Positions 39,832 through 51,394 of a stretch of 64,000 bases of DNA are shown here, piece by piece; positions within the stretch are counted from its first letter, which is position 1; every line of letters starts with the position of its first letter. A program made the position numbers and the translations under genes. The notes below the pieces were generated by a model, which made no database searches, was not told the DNA's origin, and worked only from the letters and a program-made list of their open reading frames with translations. The stretch comes from Kappaphycus alvarezii (Eukaryota > Rhodophyta > Florideophyceae > Gigartinales > Solieriaceae). The DNA is taken from NCBI GenBank assembly GCA_002205965.3, contig NADL03000483.1, positions 1,860,001 through 1,924,000 on the forward strand. Reading direction: 5' to 3'.

Positions 39832-40668
39832 CTAGCGCTTCTCTATTTGATGAAAGTATTCGCGGTCCAATTGCTCTTGCTCTAGATGTAGACTCTCGCG
39901 CTCTACTTCGATCCGCCAAATGTCGGTCTCTTTCAGCGTCTTCGCCAACCGCTCTATCATTTCGTCGCCTTCCTCTTCTGCATGCTTGCGCTTTCTACGC
40001 CCGCACTCAGTTCGCGGTGCACGGTCGTCTTCACTGTCTTCGTTCCTTGCCTTAATCGGTTCCACTTTGCCAGTGCAGCGCGCTGGCAATAAGCTGACGA
40101 TCGATGTCGTCTTTGCGCTTCTCAACAGCGGCTCGCTTGGTTCGCTCCGCATCCTGTCGCGCGCTCTTGTCCCTCTGCGCCTCTAGCATTGAGATGAGAA
40201 GATCTTCCAGCTCCCCCACCTCCCCACCTAAGCCCGACATCTTTCGCTCCTTTGAGTCCCTTCTTTCAAATCGGTCCATGATCTTCTTGAAGCAGTCTTA
40301 CAGGCGTTTGCAAGTGACCCGGGCGGAGAGCCCTGAGTTCGCATTCGCTTGGGCAGTGGCGACCGGTAAACGCCTTAAGACCTCTCCATATGGAGCGACG
40401 TGCGCCTTAGCTGCAGAGACCTCTCTGACAATGATGAGGTCTTCTGCGGGTGAACGTCGGGCAGCGACCAAGCCTCGAAGCAGTCGGTTTTTCAGGGGCC
40501 CTTGCGCGTGATGAAGTATCAGAGGTGGCATCGCGATGGGAAGATGGGAGTAATACTAGAGCGGCAGCAGCCTCACTTGGTGTGCACGCTGGATCGAGAG
40601 AGTTGTCGCGCGGAACCTTGGCCATTTTCGAAGAAGTGAGGAGTTGTGGGGAAGGGAGTCGTGCGTAG
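39832..40668 (-). pseudogene. Myb/SANT-like partner protein of Harbinger element 1
   Basis: A DNA-binding part, SPAEDLIIVREVSAAKAHV ... YGEVLRRLPVATAQ, ends at an in-frame TAA (40298-40300). The same frame goes on with DCFKKIMDRFERRDSKERKM, then SGLGGEVGELEDLLISMLEA and a coiled coil; after a frameshift near 40100 comes an Arg/Glu-rich coil (ERLAKTLKETDIWRIEVERE). The same SG(L/I)GGEV box occurs in the partner gene of element 2. Confidence 0.75.
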
Positions 40669-41279
40669 TGGAGCGAAAGGTACTTCGGGATTTACTGAAA
40701 TGGATTTCACTTTGGATCCATGTTTCAGTAGTAGTAGTCACAAGATCTCAGCAATTTTACGCAAAGTACTTTTGAACTGGATGATCTTCATTGCGTAATG
40801 GCTTGCAGCATGGCGATCGTCACTGCAACGTACTTCCAGGTAATTGATGCACACACCAACATCATCATTTATGCCTTACGGTAAAAAATACTTCAGCATG
40901 ACTTCTGCAATTATACTGTAGACGTTTTGTAATGTTTTCTAGAAATTGTCGTCACGTGAGCAATTAATTTATTTGCAGATGTTCGCATACGGCGTCTAGC
41001 CACGTGAGTATTACAATCGATAGCTTTCGGAGCTACTACTGCAACCATAAGATGTCGCGAGCTCGGAAAGGGACTCTTCTCCGAGAGTCAAAAGCCCTTA
41101 ACTACAGAAACCTTCGTTTTTGGAGACAAGCCCTCATATCCATCATCAACCGATGGACATTGAGCGATCTGCCTTTAGCTTTCCTCGTAACCTAAATCCA
41201 CAAGTAACGCGCCCTTGAAAGAACCATATGTGGTAGGTCAAACGAAATGCAATAATTGCAACAACAACTTTCGAACAGG

Positions 41280-42116
41280 GTTTCGCAAACATGAGAGATC
41301 AGCAGTGCTTGCTTCACTTCCGATTTGTTCGATTCGACGTCCTCAGAGTCGCAAAAATTGTGACAGCGGGCGCACAGTCTTACAGCACAAGACGAAACAT
41401 GTAATCCACAACAAGAATGCTCGCAACCTGTGTTTTACTCAAGCGCTTATCATCACCTCAGAGATGGACATATTTAGGAGTCATGTTTCGAAAGTATTCC
41501 TCCTAGTTATCTGAAATATTCTGGGAAACAACAGACGGCTTCGTGTCAGAATGGGCAGTCTTTATAAAAAATCTCTTTAAATCAAAAGTTCATCGACAAA
41601 AATGCAGCAAGGTATGCTCTCAACATCAAAGAAAAAACGTTAGGATTAGCGAGCTGTGTTGGAAGCATTGACGAAACAGTATTAGAAATCGCCAGATCGA
41701 ATGATGCTGCCTTACAGATGGTTTTTATAACGGACGCAAACGTAAACATGCGTTAAAGTTTCAGGCTGTGACATCCCCTGAAGGCTTGTTTATGCATTTC
41801 TTCGGTCCATTCGAAGGTCGAAGACATGACTGGACGCTCTTCTCTAGGTCTGGGCTCGATAAAAATTTAGAGGCTGTTATACTGGCTGGTAATACTTGTT
41901 TTTGCATATACAGGGATAACGGCTATAACTGGAGACCACACTTGGATGTCCCATTTACAAGGTCTTCTTTTACACCCGACCAAAGCGCATTCAACACTGC
42001 GATGGCATCAGGAAGAATAACAGTAGAATGGATCTTTAAAGAGGCAAAAACCTATTGCACAACTGTGAACTTCCCTAGAAAAATTTGTGTTATTCAGTTT
42101 CCGGTTAAAACTTTGT
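41280..42116 (+). pseudogene. Harbinger transposase 2
   Basis: Damaged N-terminus with KRLSSPQRWTYLGVMFRK (about 41440-41500). The catalytic part reads CVGSIDETVLEIARSND (first Asp), a frameshift near 41720, then GRKRKHALKFQAVTSPEGLF, GPFEGRRHDWTLFSRSGLD, CIYRDNGYNWRP (second Asp) and GRITVEWIFKEAK (catalytic Glu). All three catalytic positions are retained. Confidence 0.87.
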
Positions 42117-42423
42117 AAATATTTGCACTTCTGCTTTGCAATGTAAGGACGTGCTTGTATAAAAATAAAACATCGTTTTACTTTCTGTGTAAACCTCCCT
42201 CCCTAGAAGAATATCTAGATACAAGAGTGAACAGCACTGACTAATCAAAAAATGCCAACAAGTAAAGCTACAATGATTGCGCTTGTTCTTGAATCCGTCA
42301 AAAAATATTGTGGAAATCGTCTTATTTCTTTGAGCTCTCTTTGACAAGCGCGACCATTGTATCCATCATCAAATTCATTTTTTTCAGCTCTACCTCAGCA
42401 ACGGCCTCCCTCTCCTCTTTTCT

Positions 42424-43294
42424 CTATTGAATAACTCGTTTCCGTTCTTCTATATCCTCTTTCAGCCGGTATTCGTCGAGTTCTAACATTCCCTGTTCTC
42501 TGTTTAGACGCTGACTTTCCGCAGGCCCCAGTGCTATCACAAAAACAGCCTCCTTGGGCATTTCAAAGTACATTTTTGCTCTTTTTCGTTGTAATCTTAC
42601 ATCACTTTCCTCAGCGGTATCCACAGAGCTTTCCTCGCCAGTATCCAGCCTTTTTGCCTTTGACGCTCTCTCTTCGGATGAATGCCTCTCTGTGGCACGA
42701 CTTCTGGTCATCGCACCAAGCATCCGTTTCTCTTTTTCCCTTTCAATCTCTTTCCCCCCCGTCTTTCCTTTCTCTCTTCAGCAATGTCGTCCCTGTCTTC
42801 CTTCATACTTTCAAGTAGTTCTTCCATTTCTCGGACCTCACCCCCAATGCCACTCATCAGTTTTTCTGTGCGTTCTTGTTTGTCAAACCTGCACTGCAGG
42901 CGTACACATCTGTCCTGTATCGATTTCCATGTTACTGTTTTCTGTAGCTCTCTAGTGGCGTTTGCTTTAGAAGGCGCTATTTCAAATTGTTCCCTTGTAG
43001 TACCATTTGGAGCAATATGAGCCTACTGGCAGCCACCTCCCAGAAGATGACCAAGTCCTCCTGGTGTGTTAACTTAGATCTCCTACTCCGCCTTTGAAAT
43101 GTATCGAGAGCACTTGTTTTTAGTTCTGCATTGTCGTCCGATACCTCTTTCATTGCGTTCTCGTTATGTCCGTGTTTTATGGCATGGACAATTGCTTTGT
43201 TTGTTTGAGATGTGTTCTGGGGTGGCTGTGAAGTTGTGTCTTGCGATGGAGATGTGTTTGCAGCGTTTGAAGGTGGCGGAAATATGGCATACAT
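42424..43294 (-). pseudogene. Myb/SANT-like partner protein of Harbinger element 2
   Basis: The N-terminus (43294-42977) is Ser/Gln/Asn-rich and ends in LTHQEDLVIFWEVAASRLIL, matching the start of the SANT-like domain in element 1. Further along in another frame (about 42858) SGIGGEVREMEELLESMKED is followed by charged coiled coil. The last segment (42723-42424) has KRAKMYFEMPKEAVFVIALG and EERKRVIQ. At least two frameshifts. Confidence 0.72.
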
Positions 43295-43361
43295 CAGAGT
43301 ATTGCATATCCCCTATTGTAACCCATCTTATGTTTATGTATTTGTAATATAATAGAAATAA

Positions 43362-43525
43362 TGTGATTAGAATCTTGGTTACGGTGACGCCGTACTATGT
43401 TTACTGTAATTATATACTTACAATACCGTCGTCGTATATTTCAGTGTGTGCACCGCGCCATACCCTCGGGTAAAAGCCCATTCATATCATCAATAAAGTT
43501 CATCCAAACCTTTTTTTACGATCAG
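43362..43525 (+). repeat. 5' LTR of the second copia element
   Basis: It starts TGTGATTAGAATC and ends near ACGATCA. It matches 48448-48616 with roughly 80% identity by eye, including GTGTGTGCACC, CCATACCCTC and AAAGTTCATC. Confidence 0.85.
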
Positions 43526-44295
43526 ATTCGCGAACTTGTCAAACCAAACGCGAGCGAGGCTTGCGAACAACTAATCTGTTGTCTGCTGGCAGGCAACAGA
43601 GTGGAACGGAAAGTCTAGAGGTAAGGCCTGCGCAAGCGCAGCCGTAGCGTAACATCTGAAGTTCTTTTGCAAACATTTGCCACACAAGGAAACTTCTTGC
43701 TTCTCCTTTATTTATCGATCAATCTACTCTTTTCTCTATCCAAATACACTAGAAGTGCACCGCATTTCCTATCTCACCACCTGTTTCCACTATCTGGCAA
43801 TCACTAACTAAAAATACAGAAAATCAACAACAAAACGCACATCACGAGTCATAGTACTCCTCTAGCTTTAATCGACTGTGATGACAAGTCCTGAGTTCCA
43901 CAACAACGAGTTAAAAATCTTTATTGAATATTGTTCATCAAGAAACTTACATGGAAACAAGCTACTGATTCGCTATCGAGAAGAGGCTACCCCAGACAAT
44001 TTGATGCACTCGGACAACAGTACGCGAAGGAAACTACGATAATTTTTGGATGGGAACAGGAGACTCTATTCAGCTAAGGCTAGTGAACCTGTCCTCGCAT
44101 GGACTTTCCCAAGGGCAACCCACCTCGGCACTCTGATTTCAACACTAAACGAGGCAACATGGTGGCTCTCATTGTTCCAAGCGTAAAATTCTCAAGATTC
44201 CAAGGAATAATGGAGAGAAGTATCGTGGACAGTATGAAGAACCTATACTGGACACAGCCAAGTGACGTTTAGTTCAGTAACGCGATGAATTTAAT

Positions 44296-44583
44296 GTGCC
44301 CGAAGGTGATAGACTCTCTGTATTGCACACCATGTTTCGTGATAATGCTCTTCTGTATTCTACCGATCATGTTCTCAACAAGGTATCTTCAGTCGACAAA
44401 TCTTTTGAAAGAATTCAAGCGCACTTCATGACGCCCTCCCACCGTGATACATACATGAAAAAACAGAATACAGTAACATACGCAGACATGAAGTTGAAGA
44501 ATCCGAACAAGACATTATTGAAAGTACTAGATATGCTGTTTCAACTTGGACGTGATCTGTCAAGCCTACTTCAAGAGCTATAA
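44296..44583 (+). pseudogene. Gag segment of the second copia element
   Basis: A 95-codon open segment (RLSVLHTMFRDNALLYSTDH, AHFMTPSHRDTYMKK) located where copia gag is expected. The assignment rests on position between the 5' LTR and integrase; no zinc knuckle is readable. Confidence 0.5.
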
Positions 44584-45330
44584 AATACACCACTGCTACT
44601 ATGTGACTTTTTTATACGCACTGTGAAGAATAAAACATCCTATATTCCCATTGATCACAATAACAGTGCCCACCGATCCGAAATCTCTGCAAAACAGATT
44701 CTTTCTGTGCATAAGGCAACTTGAAGTTGATAAAACACAGATCCAACCTACTAAAGAGAACGTTTTTTACACCAGCTCGGATGATGGTCCTAGTGAAGAT
44801 GACGATGAAGAATTTCCTTTGCATTTCACCGACAATGGGTAGCCGTTCTTCAAAATAATAATCATGAGAGGATTTCGCCATTCTCTACCCCCAATCACAC
44901 AAGATGCAACCAAAGTGTTCAATGTGGAAGTCACCGTGGCATAGCTTTTCAAGACAATAGGTACACAACCAAGCAAATAATTTTCGCTCCCACGATGAAT
45001 GCTAGAGATGCTTCCAGACAGATAATGCTTTGAAGCTTTTGCAAGTCTTGGTTGCATCTCGAACAAAACTGCCCGGACAAACGTAGATCGCATATGAACT
45101 TCTCTGAAGACAACGGGGCACCGCGCATGGGACCTGATGATACGATTGACTACGGCGAGATGGAAATATCAATTGATGAATATAACTTCATTCCTGTGGT
45201 TGAAGACAAAGTTGGAAAGAAAATAACGGCTTAGAAGGACGATAAGGACCTTTTCTATCTGAGTTTAGCCTAAAATATGGAGCAACAGTATCAAAACTCA
45301 CAGAACATGTATGTTTACCATTCCTGACAG

Positions 45331-46780
45331 ATGATCAAGCCAAGACTGGACACCCCTCTCGATCTCCATCCCAGCCTGAAGTATGATCACGAAGTACATT
45401 TTAATGTAATATGTGCTGGTGAAGGAGCACCGCATTCTGTGACTGGACTGAACCAGTTGATTGCCTATTTGAGTGCATTTCATGTGCCTAAGAAGTTGAT
45501 GAAGATTGACTAGGACAAGATGACGATCAATTTTGGAGGAAAAGGAAAGGACAAGGTAAAATTCAAACGCTATCGGTACTATAGTAATACGCATTACTAT
45601 CCTGGCCCACACATTCTTTCACTTCACCTCACTCTTGATTTCCAATGATATGCCTATACTACTTTGTCTCTCCACCCAGACGAAATTGAAAAAAATCATA
45701 TACAAGGATCCTGTGAAGCACTGAGTGCATTTCAAGGCTATTTACATCACGATTCCTTTGTTTTTTAAATTTTTACATCTTTACTATGAAGGCTCGGCTA
45801 CCGGCTACTTGTTTTCGACTGTGGACCTGGCTCAAGTTCATCACAACCTCGGACTTGCACCTGCTGGATCTGTGTATAGTGCAATGCGGATTGCATACCC
45901 CATTGAGAATGTAAAAAGCGATCTCCAGAAGCTGCAGAGTGTCGAGTAGCAGTGCAAGGGATATCAGCTGTTCTCTAAGCAAACCAACCGCTAACATACT
46001 GTGAAATTAGATCAATATGTCTTCAACTTTGACGTTGCTTTCCACGTCTTCTTCATTTTCAGCCAGCATATTTTATATGTAGTGTGTCCCCAAACTCACT
46101 TATCCCGTGCCACATCCCTGTCAGTACAAGACTCCTATTCGCAATGGACAACTTTCATGAAGATATGGTTCATATCTTATCTTGATGTTCCCTACAACTT
46201 GCAGGTCGAACAAGCGCAGTCATTCTTATCCTTTCAATTTAAGACTCCGCCGAACTCTCTTGGCTAGAACTTTGTACCGATTGCTGTTGAATCTCATTGG
46301 TCATTGATTGCCGTGCTACCACGAACCTATTCGAAGGATAACGAAGAATCTTACCCTCGATCATCCAGCTGCCCCCTTGCATCTCGTCGTTGACTATTCC
46401 AACCTAGTTATGTCTCACACTACCGGACCAGAAGGATTTAAACCGGTTATTATAGCTCTCAGAGCGCAACTGCTACTACCCATTGCCAACTAAATGCAAA
46501 AAACTCAGACTTTGACAATCCGAGTGGATCTAATGTGTAGGGCACGGTATCAATACGAAAATATCGTTGCATAACTTCGCGCAAAGCGAGCTATGAATGA
46601 AAAGCCTCCAAACTAAGCTGTTGTTAAGCTCAAGCCTGGGGATGAAGCTCTAGTCTACCGAGAGAAGAAATAATAGGATGGACTATACACTTTTCTTTAT
46701 CGATATGACAGGGTATCTGTTGTATTTTCCGACAGTGGTTGCGAACATTTCTTCCACAGAACAATGATAAAGCCCTACAC
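45331..46780 (+). pseudogene. Integrase region of the second copia element
   Basis: The N-terminal part has GLNQLIAYLSAFHVPKKLMK (45450). The core is poorly readable. The C-terminal part has ALRAQLLLPIAN (46456), YENIVA.LRAKRAMNEKPPN (about 46556-46612), VVKLKPGDEALVYREK (46620) and FHRTMIKPY (46750), as in copia integrase ends running into the RT. Confidence 0.72.
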
Positions 46781-46789
46781 CGGATCTAT

Positions 46790-47760
46790 CCTTGAGATCT
46801 CGGACATTCTCAACACTGCCGATGAAAATCTCTCCATTGAAGCCAATTTGTCTGAGACTGTATGTGACAAGCGAGACCCACGATTCAAAAAAAGCAGGCA
46901 GAGAGAATATAATGGCATTGTAACGAAACTTGTTATCAGAACAGTTCCCCGAAGTGAAGTACCTAATGATGCGAACTTCTTTGGCAACAGATTTGTGTTG
47001 AAGATCAAATAACCTGGTACAAAGTCTGCTATCCACAAGGCACGATGGAAATTGCAAGGTCACCAAGACAAGCTGCGCCACAGTATCTCGAACAACTCCC
47101 CGATTCTAATTGTATGATGTTCCGAGTTATGCTCTTCGCTGTGGCTACCTATTTCGACTTTACTTTATGAACAAGAGATGTAGAGAAAGCATATATACAT
47201 TCCGAACCGCTGAGGCGTGATGAGTTTACTGAGCCTCCATCTGAAGCTAAGCTATCTACCCGCTGAGGAGTGATGTGTTTACTGAGCCTCAATCTGAATC
47301 TGGAATATCTGATGACCGTGTTTTGAAGATTAGACTAACCCACTACGGACTAGTTGAATCGAGCAGCTGTTTCTTCGATAAGTATTACCCGGTATTCACG
47401 GAGCTATCTGATATAAAATGTTTTGCTTTCGATCCTTGTTTCCTCTATCGCCTTGTGAACGGAAACTTGGCGTTATTATTGGATTGGCAAGTGATGACTC
47501 CATAATCACAGGGGATTGATACTATCAACAGGCTAAGTCAAAGGCGACTGGAAAATTCCTTACGCCGAAGAAGACTGAGAATCCAATGCGATTTCTTGGA
47601 TTTGTAATTCAAAGGACGAAGGAGTGTATTGAGATGTATTAGAACTTACATATCGAAAGAACGACAACTATGATTGGGAATGAGATTGAACATGATACAT
47701 TCAGGACAGTAAGAGGACAATTACTGTTTATTGCCTAGAGTTCAAGACCCGATGCAGCAT
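46790..47760 (+). pseudogene. Reverse transcriptase of the second copia element
   Basis: It reads SRQREYNGIVTKLVIRTVPR, NDANFFGNRFVLKIK (46960-47010), KARWKLQGHQDKLRHSISNN (about 47040-47097), RDVEKAYIHSEPLRRDEF (about 47175-47225), and, after a 53-bp tandem duplication, LASDDSIITGD (about 47483) as the catalytic box. RTVRGQLLFIA near 47705 matches the RMKLAWLSH motif of the fragment at 62.2 kb. Confidence 0.82.
47207..47312 (+). repeat. 53-bp tandem duplication inside the RT
   Basis: The segment starting CCGCTGAGGCGTGATGAG is repeated directly after 53 bp with a few substitutions (CCGCTGAGGAGTGATGTG). It duplicates the codons for LRRDEFTEPPSEA and, not being a multiple of three, shifts the frame. 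Confidence 0.88.
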
Positions 47761-47783
47761 ATGATGTTGCTGAAATATTTGAC

Positions 47784-48176
47784 GTGCACTGCAAGGAAAT
47801 GAAACCCGATCATGTGCGTTTGCTTAATGATATTGTAACCCATCTGAAGGACACAGCAACCCTTCAGCTTTTGTATCCTAGATTGAACAAAGAGATATTG
47901 CGACTCTATGCTTTTGCCGACAGTTGCAACAACACAAATGCCGATTGTAACAGCCAACCTGGAGTTATAAGTTTTGTAGCCAATGTTGCAAGCGCGTGTC
48001 ACTTTCTACATTGGAGATCATCGAAATGCCCCCGTACTACAAAATTTATGCTACCCACTGAGACCTATGCTTTCTCAAAGGGATGTGACTATGGAATAAG
48101 CTTGCGTATGCTTCTAGGAGATATCAATTGTTATCTGCCACTATATTTTTGCACAGACACAAAGAGTATTTTTTGA
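47784..48176 (+). pseudogene. RNase H of the second copia element
   Basis: A 130-codon open frame with LRLYAFADSCNNTNADCNSQ (catalytic Asp region), FLHWRSSKCPRTTKFMLPTE (catalytic Glu), and PLYFCTDTKSIF (third Asp). This is the best-preserved part of the element. Confidence 0.87.
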
Positions 48177-48447
48177 TGCTATCACGAAGTTAAATCGCCG
48201 AAGGGAGATGAGAATAATTTATTAGATTTTAGGAATGCATAGAGCCTATCTCGTCGATGAGATTACGACATTTCATGGGAAATATGTCAAGAGAATCTGA
48301 TAATGCGCAAAGGAAATGCTATACTCGTGAACGCTATGGCTACTGGATGACTATGTATTACTAGTGGAGAATAGATCTACAAGAAGAAGTTTTTAGATGC
48401 TTGATGAAAATTAAAAGAATCTTCTTTCAAGGAAGAAAACAGACGAA

Positions 48448-48616
48448 TGTGATTAGAATCTTGGTTGCGTTGACTCGGTACTTTGGTTGCTGCTATTCTA
48501 TACTTACAGTACCGTCGTAGTAGATTTTAGTGTGTGCACCTAGCCATACCCTCCAGGATGAAGGCCATCCGTATCATAATCAACAAAGTTCATCTGAACC
48601 CGTTTATACGACCACA
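48448..48616 (+). repeat. 3' LTR of the second copia element
   Basis: A direct repeat of 43362-43525, preceded by a purine-rich tract. It ends near ACGACCACA. Confidence 0.85.
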
Positions 48617-51394
48617 AATATCACATAAAAACTTCAAACAGTAACTATGTAATCTAAAATCATCGCCACATCCCATTACATGGAGTACCCCACATCCATT
48701 GTTATCATTCTATATGTCCAACGTTACCAGTAACACAGAAGTTGCGGAACAGCACCTTGTGGCATAAAAAAACCTATCACCAACAATATCTTTGAAGGGA
48801 TGAAGTAGCGTTTAAGGCAACTTTCGGAAGTACACTTCCGAACACCATGATGAGTTTATTAGCGGGACATTGCCGCGACTATAAGCGATGAAATGCTATC
48901 AAAAATTACCGATAGAGAATAGAGAGCATATTATCATGGGGACCATTGCGGTTGATGTAATGGTTATGCAGTGTGGACAGTTATCCAGCATCAGCCATTT
49001 CGCCACAACCACCCGTACCCTCCACAACAGCACCACGAGTAAAATAATATTTCTTTTAGATAACTTCTTTGGACAGTGGGTGACCAATCTTAATCATTAA
49101 AAGAAGCAAATATAGGTAGTAGATCCCAAAGTTCGTAACCACTTGTGCACAGCATGCCTTCTTTGGGACAATATCGTGAAAAGATAACTTCTATGAGGAG
49201 TGGGTACCCACCATCAAAGATGTAACGGGATTAAAATGTATCTGCAATGGAAAGGGTCTACCATTGAAAGCAGCAGCCTTAAATGAAGACTTCTCCATGA
49301 GCCATTATCAGCAACTCCAACAAGACCGAGGGCAAAAAATACCGAAGTTCGATTACTCACAGCTGTCGCACATACAGAGCCTGAATTATTTTACAATATA
49401 AATTTTCGAAAAGTGAAGTGGGTACTCACTATCCACTTATTCAGTGAGCATGAGATGTCTGAGCATTCCCAAGATGCCTGATATTGGGTTATGCGAATTA
49501 AAGGAGGGATCCAATGCGAACGGATTTCTATTTGCACCTGTGCTCGAACACATGTCGCAGCTTAGATATCGCACAAAGCTCTCAAAAACAGTTGTACGAA
49601 TATAGTCGAGCCATGCTTCTCGTCACGAGCCTGTACAGGCACGACGCATTATATGCGACGGGGATATTTTCTACACAAGAATGAACTACAGAATGTCGTG
49701 ATAATGTTTCAGCAAGAAGTTATAAATGGTCAGCATCACGACACGAAGAATCTCAAAGACGAACGCTGTATAATAGCCATAGCGTACCTTATCTGCTTTC
49801 ACTTGGTCAACTCACCCGCCCTTCGGCGAAGTCAGTTCTCAGGCCGCCCGGAACGTAGACATCATCAGTGCTCCGGAATCTATGGAAATCGGAGCATCGC
49901 GGCACAGAAATCCACTACCTCCGTTTCGCAGTTCATAAATTGGACCAGAGAAAATAGATATTACTAGCTTATGTTCTTGGCTTGGTAATTGCAAATGTCT
50001 TGTGGTAACTGTATACGCACAACTGCGTTTCACCAGAATTTGGGTTGAACTAAGTTATGAAGTACGCGACTGTTCGCATGAATTCATCGAAACGTTTTTC
50101 ATTTCATTTGTGTGACATTATGCACTTCTCCAAGGCGGTGTGAATCGTACGATTCAAATCTACCTCCCTTTCCATGAGGATGTAATTCATCATTAATTTT
50201 AAGGGCTCTTATTTCCCAAATTCACTCCGGAATTCCGTTAAATTTGCTTGAAGATCCCTTTGCCAAGTGTGAAAGGGAGAACAGCGAAATTTCGTTTTTA
50301 ATCTTTCTGTTCTGAAAATTAAAAAATCTGAACCTTTCTGATCTCTGTACCTGTATCTCGATAACAATGGTCTGGTGACGTTTGAACACATATTCATTCC
50401 CATACTACCATGATTACTGGTATAGTATCAGTATCGGTATCGAAACTGTAAATTTCGCATACTTGTACACGATGGACTCTGTAATTCAAATTTCGAACAC
50501 GTGTTTGACTTTGATACCATTTTTAGTTTATTGTTGTTGACTGCTTGCACTATTTTATGCTTGAGTTGTGCCGTCCAGGTGTTATGCAACTCTTGGTAGG
50601 TAGCCATTCGGATGGCGTTGAATCATAATTAGTCCCCCTAGTAGCAAAGAACTTGAATGAAGAATCATGCTTGAACTATGAACATTACATTCGTCCCAGT
50701 TCTCACTAAAATCATAAAAGAGATACAAAGCTACCCTTCTGATGTTTGCAGGCATCATTACAAGTTGAAGCTGGTCAGTACTGACTAGATCCCATTACTA
50801 TACACGGTTCGCGAATCAAGGATCGCACATTTCACACAAACGTTGTATAAAACCTCATTGGCTCTTCGTAAGAGGATTATGTTTGCAAATTATGTACCCC
50901 GTGAAGAAGCACTTACAGAACACTGTTGAACCAACTTTTTATTGCGCTCGTCCTCAAAAAGAAGTATTTGAAATGCACAGGTGTTTACAATTGTATTAAA
51001 TTCGTTTGGCTTCCAAACCTATTGTCCATCACAGATACGACGGCATATTTTGCCTCAATATCATGCAACCTACTTCGTCAGTCATTTAGATATCCATGTT
51101 AAATCACTCCTGCACAGACTTATGACATGTGTTTATAACACTGTTCACAAAGAAATGACCGCAACTGAAATTTTCCAAGTGCCGCACCTACCGAGACGGA
51201 GAGGATATACGGAAGTAATCTGTACTGGTATCTCTTGCCCATCTTCTGAGAGTATCTCTTGCCCATATTCTGAGAAGTGATTTTTTAAACCGATTTGGAA
51301 TCAACAAATCTGCCTCCTTCCAGAGTTCCCTGTACTCTTTTGATTTAATTCTTTCTGCGTTGATACCAAGCAGTAGGCTCCTTATTTGGGGATT
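48617..51394. other. Unassigned, AT-rich degenerate region
   Basis: About 2.8 kb with only short ORFs (for example 48888-49100 and 49653-49967 on plus). None has a domain that I recognise, and stop density is what random AT-rich DNA gives. I see no terminal repeats. Old transposon debris is likely, but I cannot name it. Confidence 0.35.

Larger units (their letters stand above)
38571..40668. mobile_element. PIF/Harbinger DNA transposon 1 with tail-to-tail transposase and Myb/SANT gene
   Basis: A plus-strand DDE_Tnp_4-type transposase (38571-39535) converges with a minus-strand SANT/trihelix-like gene (about 40668-39832), about 300 bp apart. PIF/Harbinger elements encode exactly these two proteins. 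Both are damaged by single stops. Terminal inverted repeats and the TWA target duplication could not be identified, so the outer limits are only those of the genes. 40669-41213 contains no supported gene. Confidence 0.8.
41214..43294. mobile_element. PIF/Harbinger DNA transposon 2, same family and arrangement
   Basis: Plus-strand transposase (about 41280-42116) and minus-strand SANT/coiled-coil gene (43294-42424) converge as in element 1. The protein motifs are shared but DNA identity is low, so these are old sister copies rather than a recent duplication. The copia LTR begins 68 bp to the right, at 43362. No terminal inverted repeats were found by eye. Confidence 0.8.
43362..48616 (+). mobile_element. 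Second Ty1/copia-type LTR retrotransposon, heavily decayed
   Basis: Short direct LTRs (43362-43525 and 48448-48616, both starting TGTGATTAGAATCTTGGTT) bound gag (44296-44583), a protease/zinc region (44650-45230), integrase (about 45330-46780), RT (46790-47760) and RNase H (47784-48176). A purine-rich tract (AAGGAAGAAAACAGACGA) immediately precedes the 3' LTR. This lineage differs from the first copia element: its LTRs are half as long and its RT/RNase H resembles the fragment at 62015-63480. 43526-44295 is the untranslated leader and broken gag. Confidence 0.87.
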
